In this document: positions 24,666-37,565 of the stretch, one piece after another
Layout: each line of letters begins with the position of its first letter
Position numbering within the stretch: position 1 is the first letter of the stretch
Assembly: GCF_020360975.1 (NCBI RefSeq)
Contig: NW_025408677.1
Location: 1,240,001-1,304,000 of the forward strand
Reading direction: 5' to 3'
From: Hirsutella rhossiliensis
Lineage: Eukaryota > Ascomycota > Sordariomycetes > Hypocreales > Ophiocordycipitaceae
DNA: 64,000 nt
Program-made: the position numbers and the translations under genes
The notes under the pieces: model-generated
Database searches by the model: none
Told to the model about the DNA's origin: nothing
Seen by the model: the letters and a program-made list of their open reading frames with translations, nothing else

Positions 24666-27600
24666 CGTGCAAGACTTCTTTCGAAATTGCCCTAAGTTTA
24701 GGGCATCTTGCAATATATGCTGATAGCTAAACACGGTGTCGATTGCGAAGTTCCCTTTTTTTCGCACAAAGAGAGCCAGTTGGCTCTATTATTCGTGGCG
24801 ATAGAGGTGCCGCGGCTTTCCTATGGTCGTATGAGCTAGAGTGTCTTAAACATTGGATTAAGGCGCCTCGCTGCTGCGCCTTTCTTAGGTTTCCTATTGC
24901 TCTTTTACTCTCTAGCATAATTGTAATCGGTGATTGTCGCTGCCTTGTCTAAGGCGAGGGTGCAATACGCTGGAACTACTGCCAATCTATAATCGGCTCG
25001 CCACTTTCGTGCTTACGGACAGGGCACCTTTTCGTCGCACTTTCAAACATAGAAATACTACTTAGAGCATTCGCGTCGACCTAAACTCGGCATCTGCCCG
25101 TGCCTAAACTTAGGAAACTCGAATAAAGGGAGTAGCCGTAGACCGAGGGCTAAAAGTGATATAAATTAGTCGCTCTTAGGATGCTACTAGGTACTCTGTC
25201 GACCGTTCCTTACTAGATTTCACTAGTATAGACAGTTATATCTCTATCTCTCTATCTGCCCGTTTCCTCTAGTGATCTCTAATCATACTATCTAGAGGTA
25301 CTACAGGCATAAATAAAATCGCTAGATAAAGTCCATATTGACCTCTAAACTAGTGTCTCACCTAACCAGTCACGGAACACACTAGGAGCATAGATGATGC
25401 TAGGAACACTAATCCGCTTACTGCTCTAAACTATGGCATCCCCTGATTTGATGTCGGCTGCTCTGGCTGAGGCTGGTTACAGCGCAGGCCAAAGCGACAG
25501 AAACACCGTGTTTTCCTCTATATCGCAATAGTCATAAAAACGGTAGTTAAGTGTAACACGATTGGAGCGGCCCACTAGTATTCGACGCCACATCACCTAA
25601 ATTGCTAGACGGCCGCCCCAACGAAGCTAGGTGAAAGACTAATACTAGCCTAAAAATTATAATTCTCGCCTTAATAGAGGGATTAGGTTCGATAGCGTAA
25701 GAAAAGAAGGCGTGTATTAAAGGGTCGACAATTTAAATAAGCTATAAACCATAAGTATATTAGGGTAGATAGGTCTAAATGGGCTATACCTCGATGATGT
25801 CGACGCATAATATAGTGACCCCTCTCCAAGCTATGAAAAAGGGGTAGGCAAAGACGCTTAGTAGGAATGTATTTCTTGCACTGCTGAAAAAAGCGGCGAA
25901 TACTAGTCCGGTAACCAAAAAGAGACAGGTCGTGGAAATCAATGCCTAAGTCCGACTACACGAAGCTTCTCGTGGCTTGACTTTAATCATCTAGTATAGA
26001 TAAGGCGCTAGAAAGACCGTGGTTACGGCAAACACGACACCGGCCTCGGTGATCTCCCTAACGGTAATCTCGTCCTATATGTCGAAATGTGGCAACCTTA
26101 AACGGTAGAGAGAGCGTGATTCGGACTTAGAGTAATAAGAAAATAAGCACCGGGCTTGCTCGGAACAAGACGTGCTTTATATAATTTTAAGTCGTAATAG
26201 CAAATGTTAGTACTTAGAAAGTAACGCTTAGATAAAGAGAGCCTTAGGATATTATCTAGTCGTTTAGCAAATGGGCAGACTATAGATATACCTAGAGTAA
26301 GGTAGTAATAGGTGCTTCGTGCATAGTAAGTTTACACCGTTATTGCCTTAAAGAGGGGCTATAGTTAATATAATAACTTATATATATAAGGCGGGTAAGC
26401 TTCCTCTATATTTAAACGGCCCTGGTCAGAGTAGGGTGTATAGAACGGCATGTCTTTAACTAGTTAATGCGGCTGGCCGCTAGATATAAAGCTATCTAGC
26501 AGTGTATATAACCTAGTTTAAGCACTTTGGCTTGCATGCGTCTAAGCTAACCTTAACTAGGAGGTCGGAACGCTATAGACCTACGAGGACAACTTGCCCG
26601 GGTCTACAGTTAAAATAAACGTGGCCGTGACGACACCACGAGCTCTCTGGTAGACATAAATCAAATAAGAAAGGTTAAAGACATGAGCAAAAGATGTCGT
26701 TGCTCCGTTGCTCGTCGGGGCTGTTGGTTGCGAACATTAATAAAAGGCAGACGGGGAGGAAGCAGCGCAGGAAATTCCTCCGACTTATTTATCTCCTTAA
26801 GAATCATCTCTATTACCCTTTCTAACAGTGCTGTGCCCTTAACGCTCTATTTATATAACTTATAAACCGAACATTATGCTTAACCTTTAATAAAAATCGC
26901 AGTCGTACTGCGACTTACTAATTAGACAAATTTTCTGAAGTCTTTCTGCTATATTTCGCGCATATAACTTTCTATTTCGGCGCTAATACTCTTAGGACCA
27001 GGGATGCTCACTCCCTTATATAACCTAAGAGGCCCCTAAAAGTTTATATCCCTACTTAGGCTTCTATAGTACTAGTAACGGAGTATATATGATTTATCTT
27101 TAAGGCTATAGAAACTTTCGCGGAGTCTATTATCGTGCTTACACTTCTTGCAATTATTAGTAATGATCTAAAAGGATTGGACTCCAAGTTGGCACGGCTC
27201 GTCGTAGCTGTATTTCTCTAGCTTAACCTTGTTAAGGTGACCGTATCTAACCGAGCCTTAGGTGATAACATGTGATGCTATCGTCTTTTTGCGGGTAGCT
27301 TAGCAGCGCTTTTTTTAGTTATAGGATAAAGACTTGCAACGGCGATAACTATGTTTATATATAGGCCATTCGATGCCTTATATCATCGTTATACAGGGTT
27401 GGAAGCCACTCCACTTAATCCACGCAATGGAATCCACTGGCTTTCTTTTAGTGGATTAGCTAATCCGCTAAATCCACTATTAGCCGCCGTGGATAGATTA
27501 AGAATTGTTCTTCTATTAGCGATTCCTATATATCCTTCTCTATATTACTAGCAAACAGCCCCGTAGCTCCCCTAAGTTAGTAATGTCCCTACCCTATGCT

Positions 27601-28094
27601 TCATAGCATCCTATTTTTTGGTATGTCGGGACCGTTGCATGCCACTTATTGCATATTCGCTGAGCCTCCGGGGTAGTTGTGCTAGCATGTATATATAACC
27701 TATAGCCGGCATAGAAGAAAGACGCTAACGGAGCCAACCGTCTTACGCGGTGCTATGGCCTTCGCGGGCGCCGATTCCTTAAACTCTGATCTATAGTACT
27801 AAAGCGAATGGATGATTAGTACGGGGGCTCTAAGCCCTAAAACTACTGCAAGGTACGTACTTCGCACGATAGCCCGAAATGCCGACCGGCTGATCTCACG
27901 TGCCCTAAAATATACGTCATTCTCTGCGACTCTTCAATCACATAATTCGAAAAATGTTAGGCAGCCTTAACCCCGCGCCAAACGCTAGTCGGTAGAAACC
28001 TAAAATACCGGTTAAGTCTCGCTGCGACCGCAACCTATGAGTTGTTCTAAGTAACATACGCACAATATGCGCTAACTCTAAACGTAAGCTGCTT
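24666..28094. other. Lightly mutated region without recognised genes
   Basis: Several short frames (plus 24743-24952, plus 26683-26865, plus 27351-27551) show no domain and are treated as chance. A (TATA)n-like patch lies near 26380. A 3.4-kb stretch without repeats recognised inside the window suggests unique or low-copy DNA partly touched by RIP. Confidence 0.4.
27431..27457. repeat. Small hairpin in an ATCCAC-rich patch
   Basis: AATCCACT and AGTGGATT form 8-bp arms with an 11-base loop. Additional ATCCAC/GTGGAT copies surround it (27405-27500). It could be a decayed transposon end; no partner was found. Confidence 0.5.
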
Positions 28095-28620
28095 CGCCTC
28101 CGATATTCCCATATGAGTTACACGGACACGGACGAAGACCAGGTCGTTTAGCAAGACCTCGATAACGACGAACGAACCGTCGTCGACTAGATATACTCGT
28201 GGTTAGACGTAAATACAAATGCACGATAGAAGCAGATAGAGAGGCTCCTAGGAGTAGAGCAATGCTTAGAAAAGGAACTTCATGATCTTGCCAAGCCGTT
28301 CTAGCTAAAGGTTTAAGTATCCCGTGCCGATAAAGCCGTAATTTAGCGCTAATAGCTATAGCATAATAGAAAAGCTGCAATTTTTAGAACGTATACTGGA
28401 TATAAGCTGCGGGAGGCAGGAGATCTTATTCCTATATATATAAGTAAAGGGTATAGTATTAAAGATAGGGCAGTTTCCTGCCCGCTAGTATACGGAAAGA
28501 AATTGCATCTTCTAAAACAAGTTATCGTCGAAGTCGCAGAAGGGAGCATCTTATATCTTCTCTAGATAGTCACGAAATAGCTGAGTGGCCCATAGTAAAA
28601 GTCCTGCTATAACTATCAGA
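28095..28620 (+). pseudogene. Unknown protein remnant
   Basis: A long plus-strand frame interrupted only by TAG/TAA reads IERLLGVEQCLEKELHDLAK, then FRTYTGYKLREAGDLIPIYI, then VYGKKLHLLKQVIVEVAEG. The minus-strand frame at 28078-28380 is its shadow. No family is recognised. It is only moderately mutated, as is the surrounding region. Confidence 0.45.
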
Positions 28621-28639
28621 GATAGGAGCTATTAACCTA

Positions 28640-29420
28640 TTAGGCGCTCGAATAGGTCAGTTCTCGATAACATACTCGGGCCGGGCTCGAAATCCAGTCT
28701 ATCGAGGTAGTCCATGCTTATTTCGTGTCGCTCACGCTGCACGGACGCGCTTCCCTATATATTTTCATGCTATGTAGGGATAGGCTTACTAGAACAGCCT
28801 AGGTCGAAGTTCAAGTTAGCGAGATAGTCGACGCTTATCTTATGTTGCTGCAGCTGCACGGACAGGTCATCGAGGTAATCGATGCTCATCTCGGGCTATT
28901 ATAGCTGCATATTAGGTCTCCCTTCACTTAAACCCGCTTCTAAATCAGGGATCATTAAGCTATGTTGCGCTAAACAGTCTGCCGACACCAACGTCTAAAG
29001 CAGAAAGTGGCCTCCATTTTCACCGCTAAGAGTACTCCTAGTCTCGAGGTCGAGGTAGGGGGAATCTTATAGGAGTGTAGCGGACGTCTCCTAAAAAGCA
29101 ATGCCGTTTCCGTTAATGCCTAAAGTTCGCTAAAGTAATAAAGGATAAGATTAAACAGAAGTAAATTGCATAACGGGCTATAGTACTAGAGCAGATACTG
29201 CATTATCTAACTAAGATGCGGTTTCGGTGTTCGGCTAAGGAGAGTTGTCGGTGATAGCAACATATAGGCTTAAGGTACGACCAGTCGGGGTTTTCAACCG
29301 CTGCCGCTTTATAGCTAACGCGCTACTCCTTTGCGACTCTCGTCCTCGTTTGCCTCCTATATAAGGGTCAGGGGCCGTACTAGCAATCCAAACAAAATTT
29401 GCATGGTAATTAAGCAAGAC
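28640..29420 (-). pseudogene. Unknown protein with three EISxDYL repeats
   Basis: One minus-strand frame carries ETRSTLSGENGGHFLL and PDLEAGLSEGRPNMQL, then three related motifs: PEMSIDYLDDL and HKISVDYLANLNF (complement of about 28825-28900), and HEISMDYLDRLDF (about 28690-28730). Each of the last two follows a VQ-rich segment. An open piece at 29235-29417 holds a basic KRQRLK cluster that might be a nuclear signal. Frame continuity between the two parts is not proven. Function unknown; a regulatory protein is possible but unproven. Confidence 0.4.
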
Positions 29421-29589
29421 ATTCGCAACCTTCTTCGCTTCCGACCGCTCCGACTCTTCCTCTATATTTAGGCCTCGGAGATATTATATAGATAATTGCA
29501 AGTCGGCCCCGTGCAGACCCTTACGGTCCTAACTATATACTATTAGTCGACAATTGTTTTAAGATTAAGGCTTATAAAAAGACTTACAT

Positions 29590-30320
29590 AGAATCTAGTA
29601 TAGCGGGGAAAAACAAAAGGCCGTAGTTAGCAGCGTGGCCGAAAAGATGCTCTTTATCGTCGTTGCCGCGTTCCATACTATAGCAGAATAACATATGCCT
29701 CTCCCTACGTCGGATAATGTTCCTATATTTCTCGATGTCTGTTTCTGAAGTTGGTAGTCCTATATAGGCTAGGAAAGTCTTAATATTCGTAGTGAGGATA
29801 CGGGCTCGTGATGTCGGGATTGCTCGCTTAAAGAGCTTATAGGCAGAGACGGCTACAAACCTCCTAAGAATGCGTTGTTTATCGATCTAGGTATCTAGGT
29901 AAGCTGCACCTTTAAGGAAAACTCGGGCCTTGTCTTCTATCTTCTATTTACTGTATCGCGGCAGTGTTTTATTAAGCTTCTCCTAGAAATCGAGAGGGTC
30001 CTTAAGCTATAGATAGAAGCGACGAGAAAGGCTCTTAAGGACCGCAAGACGATTTATCTGCTTTATCTTAGAGCAGTTCGCTCGCGACGTGGTCGTCGTC
30101 GTTCCAAACAAATCCCGCAGAGGTAGGTATAGTTATCGAAGAAGCTTAGGCTTTTCGTCTTTATTAAAGACACTAAAGGGCGAGATTGCGGAAGAGTTTT
30201 TAAAAACTCGATAACCTCGCTATTAGTAGGAAGTTCGGAGTACTTTTTGCTAAGATCTTAGGCCCTCCTTAGAGACGTAATGTCCTTATAGCGCGCTATA
30301 TAGGACGACGTTATAGATTA
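29590..30320 (-). pseudogene. Unknown protein remnant
   Basis: The minus-strand frame reads KIKQINRLAVLKSLSRRFYL, KARVFLKGAAYLDT, RRFVAVSAYKLFKRAIP, TSRARILTTNIKTFLAYIGL and HMLFCYSMERGNDDKEHLFG, ending HAANYGLLFFPAILDS near 29600. Stops are sparse (TAG/TAA). No family is recognised. It may be the 5' part of the same gene as 28640-29420, with which it shares strand. Confidence 0.45.
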
Positions 30321-30394
30321 ATAGAGCGAAGCAAACCGCCGTTAAAGAATAGACGTCGGGTAGAGGGCGTTCGGTAGGCAGTAAACCCGATAAG

Positions 30395-30462
30395 AAGCAC
30401 TAGCCGAAAACGATCTTTATAGTCTCGCGCGAGACTATAAAGATCGTTTTCGGCTAGTGCTT
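30395..30462. repeat. 68-bp perfect palindrome
   Basis: Two 34-base arms meet with no spacer at CGCG (centre between 30428 and 30429). The arms run AAGCACTAGCCGAAAACGAT... on both strands. It lies just upstream of the minus-strand unknown remnant. Confidence 0.97.
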
Positions 30463-31945
30463 TATATACTCTAGGAATAGTATTCTACGGGTATAATGCT
30501 TCGTAATCGCAATTTAGTTGCATATATAGAAACCCTAGGAGCAGCGCTTATAGAGGAGTTATAGATACGACACGCTCTCTATCTTAAAGACTAACCAACA
30601 ATGCTAAGCGGGTACTATACGCTTAATAACGCTGATTTTAATAGGGATGAACGTCGCATTCGCTACGCCCCTTACTTTCTAAATCTGGGGTTAGGGCCAA
30701 TGCGAACGCAGCATTGGTTGCTGAGCACTCTATGGTCAACGGCGCCCGCCCCGCGGCAATCACGCGGGAAGTCCTTAAGCAATAAATCATAGACTTCTTA
30801 GGATGAGACTTATACGCTAATATGTCCTTATAAAATCTGCTATACGATGAAATAGGAGCTTCGGCTTAAGCGCAAACGAGCTGGGTCCCGACACCTTGCT
30901 ATACGAGCAATCCAATCCGACTAGTTTCCTACCATGCCCGTTACCCGTGCCTAATATTCTCTGAGTTCTAGCGCCCTATAGTAGATATAAAAATAAATCC
31001 CAGCTTGTTTAGTCAGGAAAATCCAGACACCGATAATCGGACATAGTATTTACTTGCCTTATTAGCGTCTTCGTTAGTACGCAGTGCATGCATTATATGG
31101 TTGGTGATTGCAAGGGTTAATAATATTGCTAGTTTCCGGATTAATAACATAGGCGAAGACGCATCGTCCGTAGCGGTTAGGGCCATTCTTATACATATAG
31201 CAGGTCTAAGTACCACCTAGTTAGAAGTAGCGGCAGCTGCGCTTTCCGCATAAGGAGTCTCGCTAGTTAGACCGCGTGTGAGATCGAGAACCACATATAA
31301 TAAGTTTGCCGGTTATGCGGGACACCCGAGCATTAAGGCAGTAGGCAATTTCGCGACTAGTATATCGGCTATAGCGATAGACGATTATAGTGTTATGGCA
31401 CATTTTAGACTAAATAATAGTTCGGGAAGGTAAGGAGAGTCGGGCAGAGAGTGAATTTCGTATGCTGGTAGCATTGCTCTTTAATAGTTTGATCTATCTT
31501 ATATATAATGAATTTAAATAGAATGCGGGAGGTACTGTTAGCTCCTTATAATCTCGGTCGCACAAACGGTCGCGTTAGTCACTATCTACTATAGCTCTAT
31601 AAATAAAGAATCCGCCTCTATTATAGATACTCTAAGCTCTAGTCCGTATCCGTCTATTCCGCCCTAGCCACGGCGCTAGCTAGTTCAACCACTTACGTTA
31701 TATTCTGCGAGGTAGACATCAATTAGCTGCCAGGGAGCGGGCGAAGGTAGGACCTTCTAGCCGCGCGCTTTAAGCCGGTTTACAGCTCTTCCGTGTTCCG
31801 AATCAAAAAGCGCGGGCACCAAAGCACTTTCCCCTCACTTTACATTGCCGCTTCCTCTATAACTTTAGCTATTATCCCTCATTAGTAAGCTATTGCAAAG
31901 CCGATAAACCTAACTCTTAAGTCTTCTAACGCTTCGCTATGATTT
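30463..31945. other. No gene recognised
   Basis: Lightly to moderately mutated sequence. Short frames (plus 30601-30792, minus 31013-31216) have no recognisable motif. The minus 31013-31216 frame has a hydrophobic LLIRKLAILLTLAI stretch but no other support. Confidence 0.35.
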
Positions 31946-31949
31946 TAGA

Positions 31950-33010
31950 GAGAGAGACACTTATAATAGACGAAATTGCTAACCATTGCAGGGTCGCCGT
32001 TCTTTAGATCTATAGGGGCGATAGAGATAGTATAGAAATTATTTTTAACTTTAATAGCCAGCGAATCGCCGTATCTATCTTTCCTAGCTCTCTAACCGGT
32101 AATCGAAATCTATGCTCGACCTAAGACCGCATTATCTATCTTCTAGGTCGCGCTGCCTCCGACGACGTAGACGATAACGAGTACGAGGAGCTTAAGGACT
32201 AGATACTAGGAGTTATTTTAGATATAGGCCGGCCGATCTTTAAAGTTTAAGCGGCGCTATATATAAAGCTTAATTTAGCGCGAGATCTATACTCGACCAT
32301 TTACCCTACGACACTTAATTTCCAGCTTCTAGACACTTACGGCAAGGCTGTTATTGTCCCTATCGAACTAAGCGAGGCTTATACCCTTTCTACGTATAAA
32401 ACAGGCTATAATAGCACCGAGGACGATAAGTTAGGCATCGATATTATTCTTCCTTGCTACTCGACGAAGGCAATCCTTACTACGGAGATGTTCGCATAAG
32501 GCGGTAGGCACGCTGCTTATTAGGTCCTGGCCGATAGCAACGAGATGTTCTATAAGGCTCGCGGAGGTATAAGAGGATTGATTAGCACTAGCGTAGGGCG
32601 AGAGCTAGAATGCCTATAGGAAGTGCGTAAGTTTCTACCACCTAACCGCGATAGTTTAGTACGTATCCCGCAGCTTCTAGGCTATATTCGGCACGTAGAT
32701 ACGGGCCGTGTTATCGGATTCCTTCGGGAATAGGTCCCGGGACGTCGGCTTAGGGACATAGACGTTCCTACGATACTAGCCTAGCGGAGGCAAAAGTAGA
32801 TTAGGCAGATCCGCGAGGCAGTCCACGTCTTACACGCTAGAGGGACAATATAGGGTAATAGAAAGGCCAGCAACGTTATTATCGACGAACGGGACGATGC
32901 TTAGCTAATTAACTTTAGGGGAGGCTAGACTAATAGCTAGGTAGATATAGAGTTAGCGAATATAATAGAAGGAGATAAATAGGCGATCGGTAAGATTAGA
33001 GAGTTTTTAG
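31950..33010 (+). pseudogene. Protein-kinase-like protein, RIP-killed
   Basis: The plus-strand frame shows EMFYKARGGIRGLI, LVRIPQLLGYIRHVDTGRVI, then IREAVHVLHARGTI, RKASNVIIDERDDA and LINFRGG-stop-TNS, followed by VDIELANIIEGDK and IGKIREFLE. These match kinase subdomains VIb (LHARG-x-x-W-GD-x-K-x-x-N) and VII (DFGGG). Trp codons are now TAG, which removes the W before GD. The family is the fungal small kinase-like group that is common in expanded, RIP-affected regions. Substrate unknown. Confidence 0.72.
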
Positions 33011-33099
33011 AAGTTAAATAAGTTTAAGCCCTAGGTAAACACTTTATCTAAGTAAGTGCTATCGTATAATGCTATCGCCCTACTAAATAGACGTTAACT

Positions 33100-33850
33100 C
33101 CGTCTATATACACCTGATTCCGTCCTTTAGAGACAAGCATCGCTTATAAGCCGTTAAGAAAGCGTAAGTTAGTTAATATTAATTAGAAATCCTCTAAGCT
33201 ATTAAAATCCAATAGTTAAAGGTCGAGCTAAAAGCAAAACGAGATTGCGTACGATGTTTAGAAAACTTAAGGGGCGAGTCTGCTCGCTCCTAACAACGGA
33301 CCCTATAATAATCGAGTCTTTCGATGTCTAGTAATCTCCCTAGCTAGCCTAGCGACCTATAAGTATAATAAGAAATCGGAGCTCCTAGAGGCGCTCCGCG
33401 ACGCTATTAAGGCACATAAGTCCTTATACCTTAAAAGATAACATCCTATACCGGGATATTCCGAGAATAATATTATTATAACCGACCGCAAAGCAACTAG
33501 CTACGTAGGTATGCTGATCGACCTAGACCTTACTAAAGAGCTAGGCAGCGGGCGCAGCGGGGCGCGCTGTCGCACTAGAACGATGGAGTTTATAGCAATT
33601 AAGGTCCTGCAAGGGATCTCTTATACCTACCGGCATGATCTGGAGTCGTTCTTCTACGTGCTTATTTAGCTATGCCGTCGACGTGGTTAAGAATTTCTGC
33701 GTAACTAGAAGGAGCAGCCTATACTAAGTCTATTAACGAAATAGTATACTAGCAGCTATCGCGAGATTGCGAGCACTAAACGAGGGCATATACAAAGGCG
33801 AGCGAGGATGCGAATGCTAGCTTATAGAACCAACGTTTCTTAGAGGGTAT
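33100..33850 (+). pseudogene. FunK1-type fungal protein kinase, C-terminal half
   Basis: The frame shows ELLEALRDAIKAHKSLYLK (about 33380-33436), SENNIIITDRKATSYVGMLI, DLDLTKELGSGRSGARCRT, TMEFIAIKVLQGISYTYRHD and LESFFYVLI. These are the diagnostic FunK1 blocks: the H-[RH]-D-IS-x-NNI loop, the LIDLDLA segment, the GTMxFMAIEVL block and YRHDLESFFYVL. The catalytic HRD is destroyed by the changes before SENN. FunK1 genes are multicopy in fungi. The N-terminal part is not recognisable upstream. Confidence 0.88.
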
Positions 33851-35594
33851 ATCTAGGGTAAGGGCCGGTAAAAACATAAGAATTCAATACTCCTCTACGG
33901 CCGGTCGCTTGCTCCTCCGAAATTTATGAATCCGCTGTCGCTTATGCCCTTGCCTATAGCTTTGCTATCTTCGTTTAGGCGCTCGACATTCTATATCCAC
34001 ACTTCCGGATATCACGTTATGGTCTCTCCGCTCGTATTGCCTAATATGTCGTAACGAGCCCGAAGGAGAAGACTAGGAAAGGCTAATAGTAATTCTAATA
34101 GGCTTATAGAGAGGGAGGTTAAATTCTATCTTAACCTATTTATCTTATCTATTATTAACGGTACCGCCGGCCTCTACTTAATAATAAGTATCGGATATAG
34201 TAACTTGAAAAACAAGCCTAGTAGGAGGACGATTCTCCTTATTATCGCCGTAAGAGGAAGAATAATCACTCTCTTTAAGATCGCTAGGTGTAAATATAGG
34301 TTATATCTTTCGTATAAATAACCCTATAATCTCGTCTTACGTATATTTATCTCGATAGTTTATACCGTTAAATTAACTTTCGGTATCCTAGAATTCTAAT
34401 ATAGGCGAGGTAGGATAAAGAAGTATATCGAGAGCACGAAGATAACTAGTTTATCTATAGGCAATCGATTCGGTAGAACTTATATTCCTATATATTGTCG
34501 AGGTAGATTTAGTCGAGATAGCGGTAAGGAGGGACTTATTAGCTTTTAGAGAGTTATAAGAAAATAGGAGATATAGAAACTAGGACAAAGGGGGTAGTAA
34601 TTACCTCCCCTTAATGCGCAGCTTTAGCTATTTTATTATATATATCGTCGGGCGGGATTATACGCCTACCTCTACTTCCGGGCTATAGTCCGTTATTGCT
34701 TCGCTAACGCCTGCCGGCCACCCCTATAATAGTTTATATATCTTTAACTAGGAAATCTTTAGCTTCTATATCTATACGTCGATCCTATTTACTAATACTA
34801 TAAAGTTACGAGTAGCTAACCTCTCTATAGGCGTAGGGGGGCGAACCGAATCGTATAGACTAGTCCGCGGCCTCCCTACGTCGGGGTTTAGGAAGAGGAC
34901 GTAAGGCAGGACTTTATCCGTTAATTTCTCTTCCGTTATCTTAGCCTAAAGTATAGCCAATATATATATATATGCCTAGGAAGTATTAGGGGCTAGCGAA
35001 GCTTATAGCGGAGGGAGCCTCGTAATAAGGGGAGGGCTGCCTACGTCGGTATTAACTTCGGGAAGAAGACAGCGACCTTCGCGAGACCTATATTCGCGGC
35101 TAACGAGATAGCAATACTTCGCAATATATAAAGATTAGCTGGTGCTCTAAAGGAGCGGCTCTAGATAGCCCTTAGGGACACCCCTTAGGGTAGGAAAACG
35201 AGATATCGCGATACTTACACGCTCCGCTTATTAGACGCTACTATAGGCTACTAGTTTATATATTAACCTGTCCGGCTTTTATATCGTATTTCCTAGCTCT
35301 GCTACTAACTCCGTCTTCTATCTATACCTTAACTTAATACTCGACTTCTAGGTCGTAGGTATCTTACGGCACTAACGTCTTATACGCTACCTATAGGCAT
35401 AGGCGAGAGCTTATAGTAGCGAATCTAATCGAGATAATATTATAAGCTCGGCGTCCTCTTTTCGACTCCTACGTATATACGAAAGGCTCTCCGGCCCTCT
35501 AGTAATAACCTAACCTATACGCCGAAGCTACGACAGCTGCTCTAAAGCCCGAGCGCTAGGCCGATAGTAAGAACGGCTTCGTGATATATTATAG
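33851..35594. other. No gene recognised; RIP-mutated
   Basis: Strongly TpA-rich. Two related motifs (CCTCCCTACGTCGG near 34890 and TGCCTACGTCGG near 35040) suggest an internal repeat. No domain was seen in either strand. Confidence 0.4.
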
Positions 35595-36620
35595 CGGTAG
35601 CGAACCTTTAACTAACGTGAATGATATAGGGGACTTAGGTAACGCCGCGGGCGAGTTAAATAATACGGGTAAGCGCAGGCCTAAGACGGCACGAATCGAA
35701 GAGGCTATAAAATCTTAATCCGAGGGCCTCCGTTAGATGTCTAGTCGTTTACCCGGTATATATACGGAGGTCCCTACTATCGCCTTCTAAATAATTATCT
35801 TTAGTATTATACGGTAACTATTTAAAGAGATTAAAGGGAATTCGGAGAGAGCACGCGTATTTACGTAAGAGTGCTTATTAATATTATTAGCTTAGGATCT
35901 CTAAGCGATTGCATAATTCTAAGGATAGCTTAAATCCCTAAATATACTTAGAGGAGACCCTCTATACCCTATAGCCGAGAATATAGAGATTTATCCTCTA
36001 CGAAGACGGCTGTTTCGATCGCGAGGGGACGGAGAACGTATTTATAAGTTCTCTTAGAAGCAACCCTAATTAGGAACTAACTTAAGCAGCGACGGCTTTT
36101 TTAAGCTATTAAGAAGACAGGGAATAGACTATAAAAAACAGAAGAGATATATAAGTAAAAGCCTAAGAGATATAAATAAAGATACTACGGTAAGAACGAG
36201 CATATAATAATATAAACTCGCCTTCTAAAACTAGCTCTAGTACCGGCTTAGCATAGACTTCCGCCTCCTAGAAGCGCGACGCTAATTTAACCGGAGGAAG
36301 TATCTTATAAACTTTAACCTTCTATAGCTTAAAGATTTACTAAGCCGTAACGAGGGTAACTTAATTAAGTACGACTAAAAACTTTTACGTAGGGTCGCGC
36401 GTTCTATATCGCTATTACGGTAAAATAACTATTTAAGACGCTAATATATATATCTAACCGTCCCCTATCCGAATCGCCGAGAAGGCTATAAGGGCTACGC
36501 TATATTTATATCCGTCTAGATTATAAAAGGATTAGAGCTACTAGGGCAATTCTTCTAGCTCTCCCCTCTAGAGCTCTCCTTGCTAGTCTTCTAAAATCTA
36601 TCTATTTTCTTATTTCTCGT
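35595..36620 (+). pseudogene. Family A unknown protein, copy 2
   Basis: The first 650 bases are a direct repeat of 15320-15965 (shared LSDCIILRIA-like frames, GGDPLY, KSLRDI). The frame continues past the shared part with YRLSIDFRLLEARR, RKYLINFNLL, LKDLLSRNEGNLIKYD and RRVARSISLLR, ending near LGQFF-stop-LSPLEL. The C-terminal part is better seen here than in copy 1. Gln codons are TAG/TAA. No domain recognised. Confidence 0.5.
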
Positions 36621-36699
36621 TCTCTTATACGCTTACTAATATTCTACTTAGGCGATTATCCCCCCCTTTTTTTATATTCCTTTCCCCTTTCTTTGCTTA

Positions 36700-37565
36700 A
36701 AGAGAGCATTCTAAAATAAAGGAATATTAAGCTAAATATCGATCCTCGTAGTAAGTAATATTAATCCCGGTAATATTATAGATAGGAAAGGCCTTAACTA
36801 ATAGCAGAGTCTTTCTCTCTTTCTCTGCTCTAGCGTAAGAATAAATTAGCCCGAATTCGAGATAACTAAAAGAGATCGCGCGCCCGACAGAGAGAGTATA
36901 TCGAGGATCTTAAATAGCGACTTAGAATATACGAGACTCAGGGCATCGAGGCCTCTACCGAGGTCTAGATAGCCGCGATAAGAGTAGCCGAGGAGAATAA
37001 GCAGCTCTAGGAGCTCCTTAATAGGCATAGCATTAGCGACGACTATATCGCCTATTTCTTATAGTCGGGCACCTTACTACTTAATTCTAACTAAGGCTAA
37101 CCCTTTTACGCCGATAACCCTAGGGCCGCTATCTAATCGCTGTAATAGCTCCTAATACCGCGATAACTAGCTAGTCTAGATTAAGACTTCTCCCTATCTT
37201 TACCGAGATAGTCGATCCGGGACCCCTCTACTACTAGCGGGTCGACCACGAGTTCGTCTATCTAGGAGCCGTCGTAGCTCGCGACGTCGTACGGCTATAA
37301 ACATCACATAGGCGTGGCTACCGCAGTTATAGGATCAGCTATTTATTTTCCGTATCCACCGACCACCCTATTAAGCCGCGCGAGAACCACGCGACAAGGC
37401 CGCGCCTATAGCGGGCAACCGTCCCCGTCGATGCTCGATAGTCCCCGCTAAGCCATGGTACCAACATCGGCTATGTCTCCCGGCGGCCTACGGTAATGCA
37501 CTTATATTATTCTATGCCGAATTATCTAAACGTAGTGATACTATATTGTAATTACCTAGGGAGCA
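36700..37565 (+). pseudogene. bZIP transcription factor, copy 2
   Basis: Homologous to copies at 20634-21340 and 51300-51900. The basic region begins RSRARQRESI-like at about 36869, then the zipper segment and IAAIRVAEENKQL, followed by AYFL-stop-SGT. Homology with copy 3 extends about 150 bases upstream of the basic region (CTTTCTCTCTTTCTCTGCTC), so promoter-proximal sequence was duplicated too. RIP stops are denser than in copy 1. Confidence 0.75.

Noticed and set aside
28078..28380. 100-aa minus-strand ORF
   Set aside because: The plus strand of the same segment reads as a longer protein-like frame with RIP-type stops only; the minus ORF is open because RIP stops fall in the other frame.
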